In this document: one piece after another, positions 1 to 8,983 of the stretch
Numbering within the stretch: the stretch's first letter is position 1
How the letters are laid out: every line of letters begins with the position of its first letter
Assembly: GCA_900315735.1 (NCBI GenBank)
Contig: ONAD01000010.1
Coordinates: 1-64,000, forward strand
Direction of reading: 5' to 3'
From: an uncultured Lachnospiraceae bacterium
Lineage (GTDB): Bacteria > Bacillota > Clostridia > Lachnospirales > Lachnospiraceae
DNA: 64,000 bases
Notes under the pieces: generated by a model
What the model was told of the DNA's origin: nothing
Seen by the model: only the letters and a program-made list of their open reading frames with translations
Databases searched by the model: none
Translations under genes and position numbers: made by a program

Positions 1-124
1 ACTTTACAATGATATATCCTAACAAACCCTTATATTTACTGAGTTTATTAGGATATATTTATTATTTAACTTACTATACATTAACTACTAAAGATAACAC
101 ATATTTTTTCTCCAATTAATTTTT
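1..124. other. AT-rich intergenic with inverted repeat
   Basis: No gene is seen here. Positions 12-22 and 48-58 form a perfect 11-bp inverted repeat (ATATATCCTAA / TTAGGATATAT) around a 25-nt spacer. It lies just downstream of the last gene of the minus-strand glycan cluster, so it could end that transcript. It has no GC-rich stem or clear T-tract, so a terminator role is only a guess. Confidence 0.3.
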
Positions 125-1174
125 CTAATTCTGTACCATCATAACCTTTACATATTCTTCCCGCTTATCCCGCATAATTTCAAGCCCATCTTTCAGATGT
201 TCAAACTCAAATTTCTGTGTAATAAATTGTTCCGGATGTATGGTCTGCCTGTCCAATTTGTCCAGTACATAATGCCAATCATCACCTTCATTATGTAAAA
301 AAGAAGAATTCCAGCTTCCTTTTATCGTAAGCTGATTCCTGAGTATTTTCCAGTAAATTTCTTTCTTTAACATAATATCCGATGCCGGATTTCCTACCAT
401 CTGTACTGTTCCACCAGGTGCTGTATTGCCAATTGCGTCTGCAATTGTTTCATTCTTGCCCACACATTCAAAAAATACATCAACGCCTCTTCCTCCGGTC
501 TGCTCCTGTAACCATTTCGAAACCTCCCGTGTTCTGCAATCACAATAATGTGTTTCGGAAATTCCAAGTGAATCTGCCATCCTCTTTTGAAATTCCTTAT
601 TGCCAATTACATAAATATCTCTGACTCCTGCATCCAGAAGAAACATACAAAGCAATAGTCCGATAGTTCCAAGACCGTATACTACCACCGTATTTTCTTT
701 CATTACCCCGGATTTTCGCATTGCATGTACTGCGACTGCCATTGGTTCTAACATTGCTGCGACCTCATAACTGACTTCTTCCGGCAATTCAATCAGATTC
801 TCCTCCGGAACTGCTGCATATTCTGCAAATCCTCCATTGGTACGAGAGCCAAGATAGCTGTAGTGTCTGCACATTTCATACTGTTTCTTACGACATGATT
901 CACATTCTCCGCAGGGAATCAATGGAAAAATACCAACCCGTTTTCCCATCCATTTTTTATCCGCTTTAAGTCCGGTCTCGATTACTGTTCCCGAAAATTC
1001 ATGTCCCGGAATCAGCGGATAAGAATACGTTCCTGTCTTATAAATCCGTGGAATATCCGAGCCGCAAATACCGGCTGCCATAACCTTTACTAGAACTTCC
1101 CGTTCTTTTATCTCCGGAAGTGCTGTCTCTTCTAACCGCAAATCATCTATTCCATGTAATACATACGCCCTCAT
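125..1174 (-). CDS. Zinc-dependent medium-chain dehydrogenase, TarJ/GatD-like (probable ribulose-5-phosphate reductase)
   Basis: This 349-aa protein is a zinc-binding medium-chain alcohol dehydrogenase. The catalytic zinc ligands are visible as C37 (GICGSD) and H57-E58 (PGHE). The structural zinc cysteines are C88, C91, C94 and C102, and a nucleotide-binding motif VYGLGTIG lies near residue 165. The family includes galactitol-1-phosphate 5-dehydrogenase and TarJ, which reduces ribulose 5-phosphate to ribitol 5-phosphate. The gene is 2 nt downstream of a TarI/IspD-like cytidylyltransferase, which in turn abuts a ribulose-phosphate-epimerase-like gene. That context favours the TarJ role in making CDP-ribitol, but another polyol phosphate is possible. 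It is the last gene of the long minus-strand glycan cluster. Confidence 0.8.
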   Translation of the reverse strand: MRAYVLHGIDDLRLEETALPEIKEREVLVKVMAAGICGSDIPRIYKTGTYSYPLIPGHEFSGTVIETGLKADKKWMGKRVGIFPLIPCGECESCRKKQYEMCRHYSYLGSRTNGGFAEYAAVPEENLIELPEEVSYEVAAMLEPMAVAVHAMRKSGVMKENTVVVYGLGTIGLLLCMFLLDAGVRDIYVIGNKEFQKRMADSLGISETHYCDCRTREVSKWLQEQTGGRGVDVFFECVGKNETIADAIGNTAPGGTVQMVGNPASDIMLKKEIYWKILRNQLTIKGSWNSSFLHNEGDDWHYVLDKLDRQTIHPEQFITQKFEFEHLKDGLEIMRDKREEYVKVMMVQN

Positions 1175-1176
1175 AT

Positions 1177-1872
1177 TTACACTTCTCCTGTCATTCTTTG
1201 AAAACGCATCAAATCTTCTCTGGTGGTAATCTTAAAATTTCTTTCTTCTCCCGGTATCATTGCCATATCAAGTCCCTGCAAAATTGCTGGTTCGGTAGAC
1301 CCATTGATACGGTATATTTTCTCCGGTAAAAGGTTCTTATTCGCCTGGTAATACTGCTCCAGATAAAAGAATTCCGGAGCCTGTCCTGCAAACAACCGGC
1401 TTCGTTCCAGCAAAGAATCTATATGCGTTCCATCTTTACTAAGATATATTGTATCTTTCATTGGAAGCACCGGCAGCACACCATCATGTCCTTCTATTGC
1501 CCGAAGACCTTCTTCCAAAAGCTGTGAAGACAGACCAGGTCTTGCCGCATCATGTACAACAACAACCGCGTCGTCCGGGGCATATTTTCTGATATCATTC
1601 AACCCATTCCAGATAGATAACTGGCGGTTCTCACCCGGATTTGAAAATCCCTTTATCTTCTGTTGTATATCATATTTAAAACATGTTTTCCTAATATAAT
1701 CCTGCCATTTTCCATCCGCCACAATTTGAACTGCATCGATTTGTTTCAGTTCCAAAAATGTTCTCAGGCAATAGGAAAGCACCGGCATTCCATTTACTTC
1801 TATGTACTGTTTGGGAATATCTGCTCCCAGTCTTGTACCGGTTCCCCCTGATAGGAGTAATGCTACATTCAT
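1177..1872 (-). CDS. IspD/TarI-type cytidylyltransferase (probable ribitol-5-phosphate cytidylyltransferase)
   Basis: The protein is 231 aa and has the N-terminal nucleotide-binding signature GGTGTRLGADIPKQ and the family motif VHDAARP near residue 107. These identify the IspD/TarI family, which transfers CMP from CTP to a polyol phosphate. IspD proper makes CDP-methylerythritol and TarI makes CDP-ribitol. The coupling to a zinc dehydrogenase (downstream, 2 nt) and a ribulose-phosphate-epimerase-like gene (upstream, stop and start overlapping as TAATG) is typical of TarI-TarJ pairs and not of the isoprenoid pathway. Function as a ribitol-phosphate activator is therefore inferred from context. 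A LicD-family transferase that could use such a donor is encoded at 17612-19915. Confidence 0.8.
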   Translation of the reverse strand: MNVALLLSGGTGTRLGADIPKQYIEVNGMPVLSYCLRTFLELKQIDAVQIVADGKWQDYIRKTCFKYDIQQKIKGFSNPGENRQLSIWNGLNDIRKYAPDDAVVVVHDAARPGLSSQLLEEGLRAIEGHDGVLPVLPMKDTIYLSKDGTHIDSLLERSRLFAGQAPEFFYLEQYYQANKNLLPEKIYRINGSTEPAILQGLDMAMIPGEERNFKITTREDLMRFQRMTGEV

Positions 1873-2534
1873 TAAAACTTCAGCTCCCTTACATCCTTTA
1901 AAATATCTGCGTAGGCTCTTCCTTTTCCAAACAAAAGCGTAGTTCCAAGCACGAATCCATCTATTCCTTTCGGCGCAAACTCCAGAATTTTATCTGCTCC
2001 ACATGCACCATCCCAATATAATTCAAAGCCCATTTCTTTCTTCAGTAATAATAACCGTTCTATCTTATGTCCCACATACGGCAGATACATCTGACCTGCA
2101 TTCCCCGGATTCACAGACATAACCAGTACCTTATCCACAATACGCAGCATTTCCATGACTGTTTCCACGCTGGTACCAGGATTAATTGCAATTCCCGGTA
2201 TCATCCCTGCATCAATCACCTTCTGCAAGGTAGTTGACGGATGGTATTCCGCTTCCGGATGAATATAAACCGTATCGCCCTCCCGAAGATTTGATAAAAA
2301 CAACCCGATATTGTTATTTGGATGTTCTATCATCAGATGCACATCCAGCGGTTTTGTTGCTACGGATGCAATATATGCCATATCATTCAACGACATTGCA
2401 TAATTCGCTACAAATCGTCCATCCATTATATCAATGTGAAAGGAATCTATCCCGGCATCTTCCAACTCTCTTACTTCTTTTTCCAGATTGCCATAATTGG
2501 CACACATCATGGATGCAGTTAACTTTATATTCAT
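1872..2534 (-). CDS. Ribulose-phosphate 3-epimerase family protein
   Basis: This 220-aa TIM-barrel protein has the expected RPE metal ligands: H33 and D35 in HIDIMDG, H66 in DVHLMIEHP, and D175. The catalytic-loop motif is VMSVNPGNAGQ. Two signatures drift from housekeeping Rpe: NPGNAGQ in place of NPGFGGQ, and DGACGADK in place of the usual VDGG. A specialised paralogue is therefore more likely than the pentose-phosphate enzyme. It would supply ribulose 5-phosphate, or a related ketose phosphate, to the TarJ/TarI-like pair encoded immediately downstream. Its stop codon overlaps the next start, which implies translational coupling. Confidence 0.8.
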   Translation of the reverse strand: MNIKLTASMMCANYGNLEKEVRELEDAGIDSFHIDIMDGRFVANYAMSLNDMAYIASVATKPLDVHLMIEHPNNNIGLFLSNLREGDTVYIHPEAEYHPSTTLQKVIDAGMIPGIAINPGTSVETVMEMLRIVDKVLVMSVNPGNAGQMYLPYVGHKIERLLLLKKEMGFELYWDGACGADKILEFAPKGIDGFVLGTTLLFGKGRAYADILKDVRELKF

Positions 2535-2555
2535 AGTCCCATCCCTTCCTATCTA

Positions 2556-3491
2556 TTACTCCGGTTTGTGAATCAATGAAATACAATCCAGGTCTTTTAC
2601 GCCCCAATTAATCACCTGCTGTGATATAATCTCAAAGCCACAGCGATATGCAAGATATGCAAAAATATCCTTGCTCATAAAACTTCTGCCATGCGGTGTA
2701 TTTGCAAATGACGCTTTATAATCTGCCGTATAATTCGAGTGATGAATCAAAACCATCCCTCCCGGTACCAGGACACGATAAATATCCTTCAAATATTCAT
2801 AAATATCCATCATCTCAAAATGAACCATTGCATCATAGCAGAACAATGCCGTATATTTTCCTGTTTCCAGTTCACTTAAGTTATAACCATTATTACAGTA
2901 ATATTCTATATTACTTTTTTCCTGAAATCTCTTCTTACAGATATCAATATTTTCCTGTAAAATATCTACCAGTGTAACCTTTTTCGATTTATCCACATAA
3001 AAAGGCACATGCCTGCCTCGTCCACAGGCAAGTTCTATTACATTCCCCAGATTAAGTTCTTTAAATTTTTCATAAAATGGAGAGCCATCTTTCCAGAATA
3101 CATCCAGACATGCTTTCTCCTCCGCTTCATCAAAATAGGAATCCATTCCCTTTATATGAAAGAATGCGCAAAAATCTCTGTTTAAAGTTACAATATCCTC
3201 TCCAAACTCTTTTGCCAGCGAACTAAACTCTAAAAATTGTCTGCCTGCATCCATTATCATTTTCTTTACTTCTTTTACCGCTTCCTCATCAATAATAGAA
3301 ATAAAAAACGGAAGATTATAGCTGCATGCTTCCTGAAAGGAAACCACTTTCTTTCCATCTACTTCCTTTATCTTATCGTAGTTCTGGTCACAAAAAGCAT
3401 ACACGATATCTCCCATACCATTCTTCTCTATAAATTCATAAAAAGCTGTTCCTCTGTATCCTGCTCCATATATAATTACTTTACTATCCAT
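2556..3491 (-). CDS. SAM methyltransferase with N-terminal YGAG Rossmann-like module
   Basis: The 311-aa protein has two parts. Residues 1 to about 95 form a small Rossmann-like module opening VIIYGAGYRG, which is shared with seven other proteins of this cluster. Residues from about 125 are a class I SAM-dependent methyltransferase, with motif I VIELACGRGRHVPFY followed by an acidic VDILQEN and a post-motif region FCYDAMVHFEMMD...LVPGGMVLIHHSN. It probably methylates a sugar or sugar nucleotide of the surface glycan, but the substrate cannot be read from the sequence. It lies between the epimerase-like gene (22 nt downstream) and a DUF1919 gene. Confidence 0.7.
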   Translation of the reverse strand: MDSKVIIYGAGYRGTAFYEFIEKNGMGDIVYAFCDQNYDKIKEVDGKKVVSFQEACSYNLPFFISIIDEEAVKEVKKMIMDAGRQFLEFSSLAKEFGEDIVTLNRDFCAFFHIKGMDSYFDEAEEKACLDVFWKDGSPFYEKFKELNLGNVIELACGRGRHVPFYVDKSKKVTLVDILQENIDICKKRFQEKSNIEYYCNNGYNLSELETGKYTALFCYDAMVHFEMMDIYEYLKDIYRVLVPGGMVLIHHSNYTADYKASFANTPHGRSFMSKDIFAYLAYRCGFEIISQQVINWGVKDLDCISLIHKPE

Positions 3492-3577
3492 TCTATACTT
3501 TCATCCTCTCCATCTGTATTTTTATAGCATTTTACTTAAACTATTGTTCTATCCATGTATTAATTTTTATTATTAAA

Positions 3578-4486
3578 TCAGTCTTTTTCAAATATCACTC
3601 CATCTGCAAGCCTAACCTTTTTATTTAACAAAAGCTCAAACAAATCTAAGCACAAATTTGTTCCATTTGCTGTTCCATTTACAAAGGTAAAAAACTGTCT
3701 TCCCACTTCACTTTCATCAAATTTAACTGAAACAACCGCTTCATTATCAATATTACAAGTAGTGAAACAAATCTTATTATCATACGGTAAATTCAAAAAC
3801 TCTTTAACTAGATTTTCATCCTGATCATAAAACATAACTATTATATTATCCCAATTTACCCTCTTCTTTCTGCGCTCCCAACAGGCATTAGCTTCTTCAA
3901 AAGATATGTAATGATTAAAATACAAATTAATATCTCCGCACTGTGCAATTGGGTAATTTCTCTTTAAAACTGGTTCGTATCTCATTTCTATAAACTTTAA
4001 ATCACTTTGCAAATAGTACTTAGGATTTTTTAAAAACTTAATATAGTCTTCATGCAATTCAAACATATTAATAAATGGTGAATTAAACTTTAAATTCATA
4101 CTATGAAAAAGCACTCCTCCCCAGCAATTTGGAGCAAAAATAGTAGGAATATTACTCTGTATCTTTTCATACTTTTCAAAATCAAATCCATATAATTGCA
4201 TTACTCTAATGGGCATTATTTTGGAATCATCTATCCCTAATACACTTGCATCTTTTTTAATGGATTCTATTGTTTCAGACACCATTGACATAATAATCAG
4301 ATAATCAAATTCTAACTCTTTAATACTGTCTTTTCTATAAAATTTATAACCAAAAAAAGATTTATAGAATATATCCTTAGATGTAATTCCAACTATTTTT
4401 ATATTTTTTATTGCCTCATGATATTTTAACAAATAGTAGTTTTCTTTAAAACACACTCCATTTCCCCATAATAAACATCGTTTCAT
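3578..4486 (-). CDS. DUF1919-family exopolysaccharide protein with N-terminal Rossmann-like module
   Basis: This is a 302-aa protein. Its N-terminal ~100 residues begin CLLWGNGVCF and end near a hydrophobic strand YLIIMSM, resembling the YGAG modules of neighbouring proteins in degenerate form. The C-terminal half starts with NCWGGVLFHSMNL, then SPFINMF, LHEDYIKFLKNPKYYL and WDNIIVMFYDQDE. These features resemble DUF1919, a family found in exopolysaccharide clusters and probably glycosyltransferase-like; its biochemistry is not established. The gene is much more AT-rich than the flagellar genes. It is surrounded by glycosyltransferases on the same strand. Confidence 0.6.
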   Translation of the reverse strand: MKRCLLWGNGVCFKENYYLLKYHEAIKNIKIVGITSKDIFYKSFFGYKFYRKDSIKELEFDYLIIMSMVSETIESIKKDASVLGIDDSKIMPIRVMQLYGFDFEKYEKIQSNIPTIFAPNCWGGVLFHSMNLKFNSPFINMFELHEDYIKFLKNPKYYLQSDLKFIEMRYEPVLKRNYPIAQCGDINLYFNHYISFEEANACWERRKKRVNWDNIIVMFYDQDENLVKEFLNLPYDNKICFTTCNIDNEAVVSVKFDESEVGRQFFTFVNGTANGTNLCLDLFELLLNKKVRLADGVIFEKD

Positions 4487-4511
4487 TTATAACTCACCAT
4501 TTCTTTCTCTT

Positions 4512-5678
4512 CTATACCAAAAATAACTTTATGTCTGCTAAATTTACCTGCAAATCATTATAATATAAAATACAATTTTCTTTTATTCCCTCATACACAA
4601 GCTGCTCTTTTACCTTTTTACAGATATCTTCATTTAAGATTCCAATATATACATAATCAAATGATTTCTTTAATATATCCTTTGGTGCAATTACACGATT
4701 GTCTCCTTCCTGCAGCTGTTCCCAATCCCGGTCTGCTATTCCAATAATTTTTGTATGCAATTCACGTTCTAATGCATTACTTACTGCCTGTCCATAATTT
4801 CCGGCTCCGTAAACAATTACTTTTTTATCTACGAATTGCTGAAAGAAGGAATCGTTTTTTACACATTCGTCTGTTCTTTTCAATAGAAAAAGAAACTTCA
4901 TATAAATGTGCACCTGTCTCTGCCACTGCAGATTTTCCCCGGTTTTGTCTGCAGTGTTCAAATCTTCAAACAAGCTCTTTAAGCTATCTGCTACGACTTC
5001 ATTCCGCACCATGGACGCTGTCCTTTGTATGTAATGATACGGCCAAATATCCTTCATGTACAATGACTTTGCTTCAAACATTACATGATAGGTAAAATCT
5101 GCATCTTCTCCCATTGTAACACGATTATTGATTTTCCGATAGCACGACAGTAACAAAGACCGCTTTATCAACTTACATACCAGATTTGGCAACATTCCAA
5201 ATTCAAAAAAATTTCCCCGATATAGCATCTTTGGAATGACTTCTTCCCTCAGCCTTCTTTCTTCATATCTTCCTTCCAAAAAATCATTCCGTCTGCTTAT
5301 CTGCTTATGACCATACTCTTCTATCAGCCCATATGCTATAACGTCTGCTTCCTCTGTTCCATCCAGTATCTTCTCATACGTATTTTCATCAATCCAGTCA
5401 TCTGCATCCACAAACGTCACATACTCACCGGTTGCTCTTTCAATACCTTCTTTTCTGGCACTTACCAGTCCGCCATTTTCCTTATGGATTACCTGAATTC
5501 GCTTATCTGACTTTTGATGCTTTCTACAAATGGCAAGGCTTTGATCGCAGGAGCCATCATCTACCAGAATAATTTCAAGATTATCATAGGTCTGACGCAT
5601 CACACTGCTGATACACTTATCCAGATACTCCTGCATATTATAGATTGGAATTATTACTGATATTTTATCACCATACAT
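4512..5678 (-). CDS. Family 2 glycosyltransferase with C-terminal YGAG module
   Basis: The protein is 388 aa. Residues 1 to about 250 are a GT-A family 2 glycosyltransferase, with the N-terminal strand KISVIIPIYNMQEYLDKC, the nucleotide-binding VDDGS, and the metal-binding acidic motif VDADDW. Residues from about 285 form the shared Rossmann-like module (KKVIVYGAGNYGQAV). GT2 enzymes transfer a sugar from a nucleotide-sugar donor; donor and acceptor are unknown here. The start is preceded by GGAAC with a 7-nt gap and lies inside the 3' end of the upstream gene (11-bp overlap), so the pair is probably co-translated. Confidence 0.8.
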   Translation of the reverse strand: MYGDKISVIIPIYNMQEYLDKCISSVMRQTYDNLEIILVDDGSCDQSLAICRKHQKSDKRIQVIHKENGGLVSARKEGIERATGEYVTFVDADDWIDENTYEKILDGTEEADVIAYGLIEEYGHKQISRRNDFLEGRYEERRLREEVIPKMLYRGNFFEFGMLPNLVCKLIKRSLLLSCYRKINNRVTMGEDADFTYHVMFEAKSLYMKDIWPYHYIQRTASMVRNEVVADSLKSLFEDLNTADKTGENLQWQRQVHIYMKFLFLLKRTDECVKNDSFFQQFVDKKVIVYGAGNYGQAVSNALERELHTKIIGIADRDWEQLQEGDNRVIAPKDILKKSFDYVYIGILNEDICKKVKEQLVYEGIKENCILYYNDLQVNLADIKLFLV

Positions 5679-6801
5679 ATTCTTGTTCCATTCTGCTTCT
5701 TACTTTTCGATATTCGAGTGTTGTCTTTTCTCTTGCTTTTCTTGCGCACTCATCCAGCCAGCCCCCATTAAAATGATGAATGGATATGGTTCTATCTGTC
5801 AGCACAGCCTCTCCGCTCATATAATCATACGGATGAAAATATGCAGAAGAAAATACTGTCATTCCATTTATCCTCTGGGTTGTATTATCTGTATGCATTC
5901 CAAGGTCCAAGAACGGCTGTGTCTCATACACACCACAGGTTTCCATATTAAGGGTTCCATCCGGATAGCAAAATACAAGATTCTTTCTTGTTTCTAAAAT
6001 TTTACCTATCATCGGATGATGCGGCACTGCACCGCTGCAGCCACCCATATTAATATTTCCCCACTTCTCGACACCACAAAAAGCGCCTTGATTTCTTAAC
6101 TCATCCAGTGATTTTATCAATTCCACATCTGTATCCAGATAAAATCCACCCTGCTCATATAAAATATCAAGTCGGGCATAATCCGGTACAAATCCCCATT
6201 TCTGTGCCTTGTAAGCCTGACTCATATATAAGTTCTTATTTATGTCATAATTACTTTCATCCCAACGGATAATTTCATAATCCGGACAGAACCTGTGCCA
6301 GCTTTCCATACATTTCTTCAGATAATCAGGTATCTCTTTTCCGGAAAACCAGCAGTAATGAATCTTCTTTGGAATCTGCTTATTCGATGTAATTTCTTTC
6401 CATGGAAATTCTTCTTTTTCAACCTGTCCGGCTTCTTCTGCCTCTATTACCGGAAAAAGGATAGCTTCTCTTCCGTCCAGATATTCCATTTCATCTAACA
6501 TCTTTAATACCGGATTATAGTTGCTGTTAGTAACCAGTAAAATGCTGTCCTTTGGCATCTTTAAAAGACCGTCCTTTGAACAGACTTCATAATGCTGTCC
6601 CTGAACCTCAATACCTTTCCGTTGTTTTCGTACATCCATATCCACATAGAACTGTAAATTATCTATTATATCATATTGCAGAAGATAGTCCGGTATAATC
6701 ACTTTTCCAATCATGCCGGCTCCATATACAACAATTTTTTTTTTCTGTTCTTTGATATACTCTGCCAGTTCTTCTCTGGACCCCTTCAAAAGATGAAGCA
6801 T
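5668..6801 (-). CDS. GT32-like sugar transferase with N-terminal YGAG module
   Basis: The ATG at 6801 is chosen because a GAAGGAG ribosome binding site sits 6 nt before it. This also removes an overlap with the upstream gene, which ends at 6821. The 377-aa product has the shared Rossmann-like module near its N-terminus (KKIVVYGAGMIGKVI). Next comes a DXD-type sugar-binding glycosyltransferase of the OCH1/capsular polysaccharide type: PKKIHYCWFSG, then YEIIRWDESN, then YARLDILYEQGG with the metal-binding DTD in YLDTDVELI. Such enzymes add hexoses to capsule or exopolysaccharide. Specificity is unknown. Confidence 0.8.
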   Translation of the reverse strand: MLHLLKGSREELAEYIKEQKKKIVVYGAGMIGKVIIPDYLLQYDIIDNLQFYVDMDVRKQRKGIEVQGQHYEVCSKDGLLKMPKDSILLVTNSNYNPVLKMLDEMEYLDGREAILFPVIEAEEAGQVEKEEFPWKEITSNKQIPKKIHYCWFSGKEIPDYLKKCMESWHRFCPDYEIIRWDESNYDINKNLYMSQAYKAQKWGFVPDYARLDILYEQGGFYLDTDVELIKSLDELRNQGAFCGVEKWGNINMGGCSGAVPHHPMIGKILETRKNLVFCYPDGTLNMETCGVYETQPFLDLGMHTDNTTQRINGMTVFSSAYFHPYDYMSGEAVLTDRTISIHHFNGGWLDECARKAREKTTLEYRKVRSRMEQEYVW

Positions 6802-6820
6802 GATATTCTCCTTCTTGTTA

Positions 6821-7768
6821 TCAGTTATCCCAAATATATGCATTTTCCAAAGATCGTCCAAATTGTCTTTTCATAACTTTTCTTATTTCCTCTACATTAT
6901 CTTTTTCTTCTGCCTGATAACATATTTTTTTTATTATTTCAAAAAAATCCTCAATGCAATCCAATGTTTCTATTTTATATTTGCCTTCTGCCAAAACCTT
7001 ACAATAGACCTGTCTTTCTCTCTCTGTTAAGCAAAAGCCATTTCCCTCAAGTGCATAATTTAGTATTTCTGCATATTTTTCTTCACGTTTGCTCTTATAT
7101 TTTTCATTCTTCAAATAAGTATTTGTCCCATTTTCGGCTGTATTTCTCCAATATAGACACACTTCTGGAATGCTACTTATTCTCCCATGCAAAGAACATT
7201 CTATCCAAAATAAATAGTCTTCCATTCCTAGGTATCCATCTTTATATTCCAAATTAAATTGTTGTACAAAATTCTTCCTATACATACCAGTGCCATTCGG
7301 TATCACATTACATACCATCAGATTTGCTTTAATATACTGTGGATTCTTTAATGGTGTAAAATATGTCTGTTTTATATTATCATTTTCATCTATCTCAAGA
7401 AATCCGCCAAACACTACGTCTATATCTTCATGCTTTTCAAGAAAATCGACCTCTTTTTCCAGTCGTTCTGATGGACTAATGTCATCTGCATCCAACAATG
7501 CAATATACTTTCCTTTTGCCAACCCTATTGCTCGATTACGTGTTGCTGCAATCCCCATATTTTTGTTATTCTGCCATAATACAATTCTATTGTCTTTGTT
7601 CATTTTTTGTCTAATGAGTTCAACACTATTGTCCGTTGACGCATCATCAACAATTATCAATTCCCAATCCTTAAACGACTGTGAAACAACCGACTCTATT
7701 GCTTTTTCTATAAATTTTCCTTTGTTATAAGAAGGCATAACAATTGAAACTTTTGTTTTATACATCAT
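6821..7768 (-). CDS. Family 2 glycosyltransferase
   Basis: This 315-aa protein has a GT-A fold of family GT2: VSIVMPSYNKGKFIEKAI at the N-terminus, VDDASTDNS, and the DXD-like motif LLDADDIS at about residue 95. An AAAGGACA ribosome binding site precedes tandem ATG codons, so the second ATG may be the true start (one residue shorter). Unlike its neighbours it lacks a C-terminal YGAG module. The C-terminal ~70 residues are charged and helical. It is one of four GT2 genes in this stretch and probably adds one residue of the glycan. Confidence 0.8.
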   Translation of the reverse strand: MMYKTKVSIVMPSYNKGKFIEKAIESVVSQSFKDWELIIVDDASTDNSVELIRQKMNKDNRIVLWQNNKNMGIAATRNRAIGLAKGKYIALLDADDISPSERLEKEVDFLEKHEDIDVVFGGFLEIDENDNIKQTYFTPLKNPQYIKANLMVCNVIPNGTGMYRKNFVQQFNLEYKDGYLGMEDYLFWIECSLHGRISSIPEVCLYWRNTAENGTNTYLKNEKYKSKREEKYAEILNYALEGNGFCLTERERQVYCKVLAEGKYKIETLDCIEDFFEIIKKICYQAEEKDNVEEIRKVMKRQFGRSLENAYIWDN

Positions 7769-7791
7769 TGTCCTTTCCGGTATAAATACTT

Positions 7792-8967
7792 TTATACATA
7801 GCTATATTTCTTCTCTAATTCATAAATCTTCCTATATTCAATCCCCATACTTAACAAGGCATCAATAACTTCATGTACAACTTTTCTATTTTCAATTGCA
7901 ATTATAATCCCATCAAACTCCAATTTTTCTATCCTCTCTATGCCATGCACTTCATGTTCCCTATGAATATTTTTATAATTTATATCTATCCAATCAACTA
8001 TATGTATATTTTCATACTCATCCAGTTGCTCTTTTAATTCATTTCCTCTTTTTCCCGCTCCATAAATCACTATATTCCATTTCCCCATTTGCATTTCAAC
8101 CGGAATCTCATACTGCATATTATATTTTAATCCAAATATTCTTCCAATTGCTACCGCATATGCAAGAGAAATCTGTTTCGCAATTTCCTTTTTGGTTATC
8201 TCATACACATGAAATTCTTTAGAAACTTCAATATAGTTATTTTTTAAATCTTCGATTGTGCTTATGTCATCATCTCTTATACTATGAATAGTTGAATCAT
8301 CATATTGTATATAAAAATATCCAGCATAATCCATAATTTTTATTTTTTTACTCATGCATATATATGTAAAAACAGTAATTCCATCTTCCCATAAAGTCAA
8401 TTTTGGATTGATATAAGTAAATGTCCTTTCTAGTAAATTTTTTCTAAATATTTTTCCACTCATCGAGTGTATAATTCCCTGTGTATCCATCGCCACATTA
8501 TAAATCACCTTATCTAGCACATGTTTAATTTTTATTTCATCATATATTCCAACTGCTATACTGTCCTTTTGAATCCAACTTTTATTTTTTTCATTATAAA
8601 TCAAACCAGAAGTTACCAAATCCAGCTCTTCATCCTCATTTATTGGTTTCATGAGTGTTTCAATATAATTTTCTTTTATTCTGTCATCTGCATCTATAAA
8701 AGCAACATATTCTGATGTACTTATTTGCAGTCCCCGTTGTCTTGTAGGAATTTGTCCACAATTTTTCTGATATACATATTTAAATCTTCTATCCCGTTTC
8801 ACTATCATCTTGCAAATATCCGCAGAGCCATCTACTGAGCCATCATCAACTAGCAACACTTCTATATTTTTATACGTTTGTCCTTCTATAGATGTTAAGC
8901 AAGATGTCAAATATTTTTCTTTATTGTACACTGGCACAATAATTGATACCTTTTTATTTTCACTCAT
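7792..8967 (-). CDS. Family 2 glycosyltransferase with C-terminal YGAG module
   Basis: The ATG at 8967 gives MSENKKVSIIVPVYNKEKY and has GGATGG just upstream. It also avoids overlap with the gene ending at 8984, so it is preferred over the longer reading frame. The 391-aa product has a GT2 domain with VDDGSVDGS and FIDADDR. A C-terminal Rossmann-like module begins WNIVIYGAGKRG and contains a D-rich turn (VDWIDINY). The arrangement is the same as in the genes at 4512 and 8984, which points to duplication and divergence within the cluster. Confidence 0.8.
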   Translation of the reverse strand: MSENKKVSIIVPVYNKEKYLTSCLTSIEGQTYKNIEVLLVDDGSVDGSADICKMIVKRDRRFKYVYQKNCGQIPTRQRGLQISTSEYVAFIDADDRIKENYIETLMKPINEDEELDLVTSGLIYNEKNKSWIQKDSIAVGIYDEIKIKHVLDKVIYNVAMDTQGIIHSMSGKIFRKNLLERTFTYINPKLTLWEDGITVFTYICMSKKIKIMDYAGYFYIQYDDSTIHSIRDDDISTIEDLKNNYIEVSKEFHVYEITKKEIAKQISLAYAVAIGRIFGLKYNMQYEIPVEMQMGKWNIVIYGAGKRGNELKEQLDEYENIHIVDWIDINYKNIHREHEVHGIERIEKLEFDGIIIAIENRKVVHEVIDALLSMGIEYRKIYELEKKYSYV

Positions 8968-8983
8968 TATCCATCCACCCGTC

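Noticed and set aside
6802-6861. N-terminal extension of the GT32-like protein (20 residues)
   Set aside because: It would overlap the upstream gene and has no ribosome binding site; the internal ATG at 6801 has GAAGGAG.
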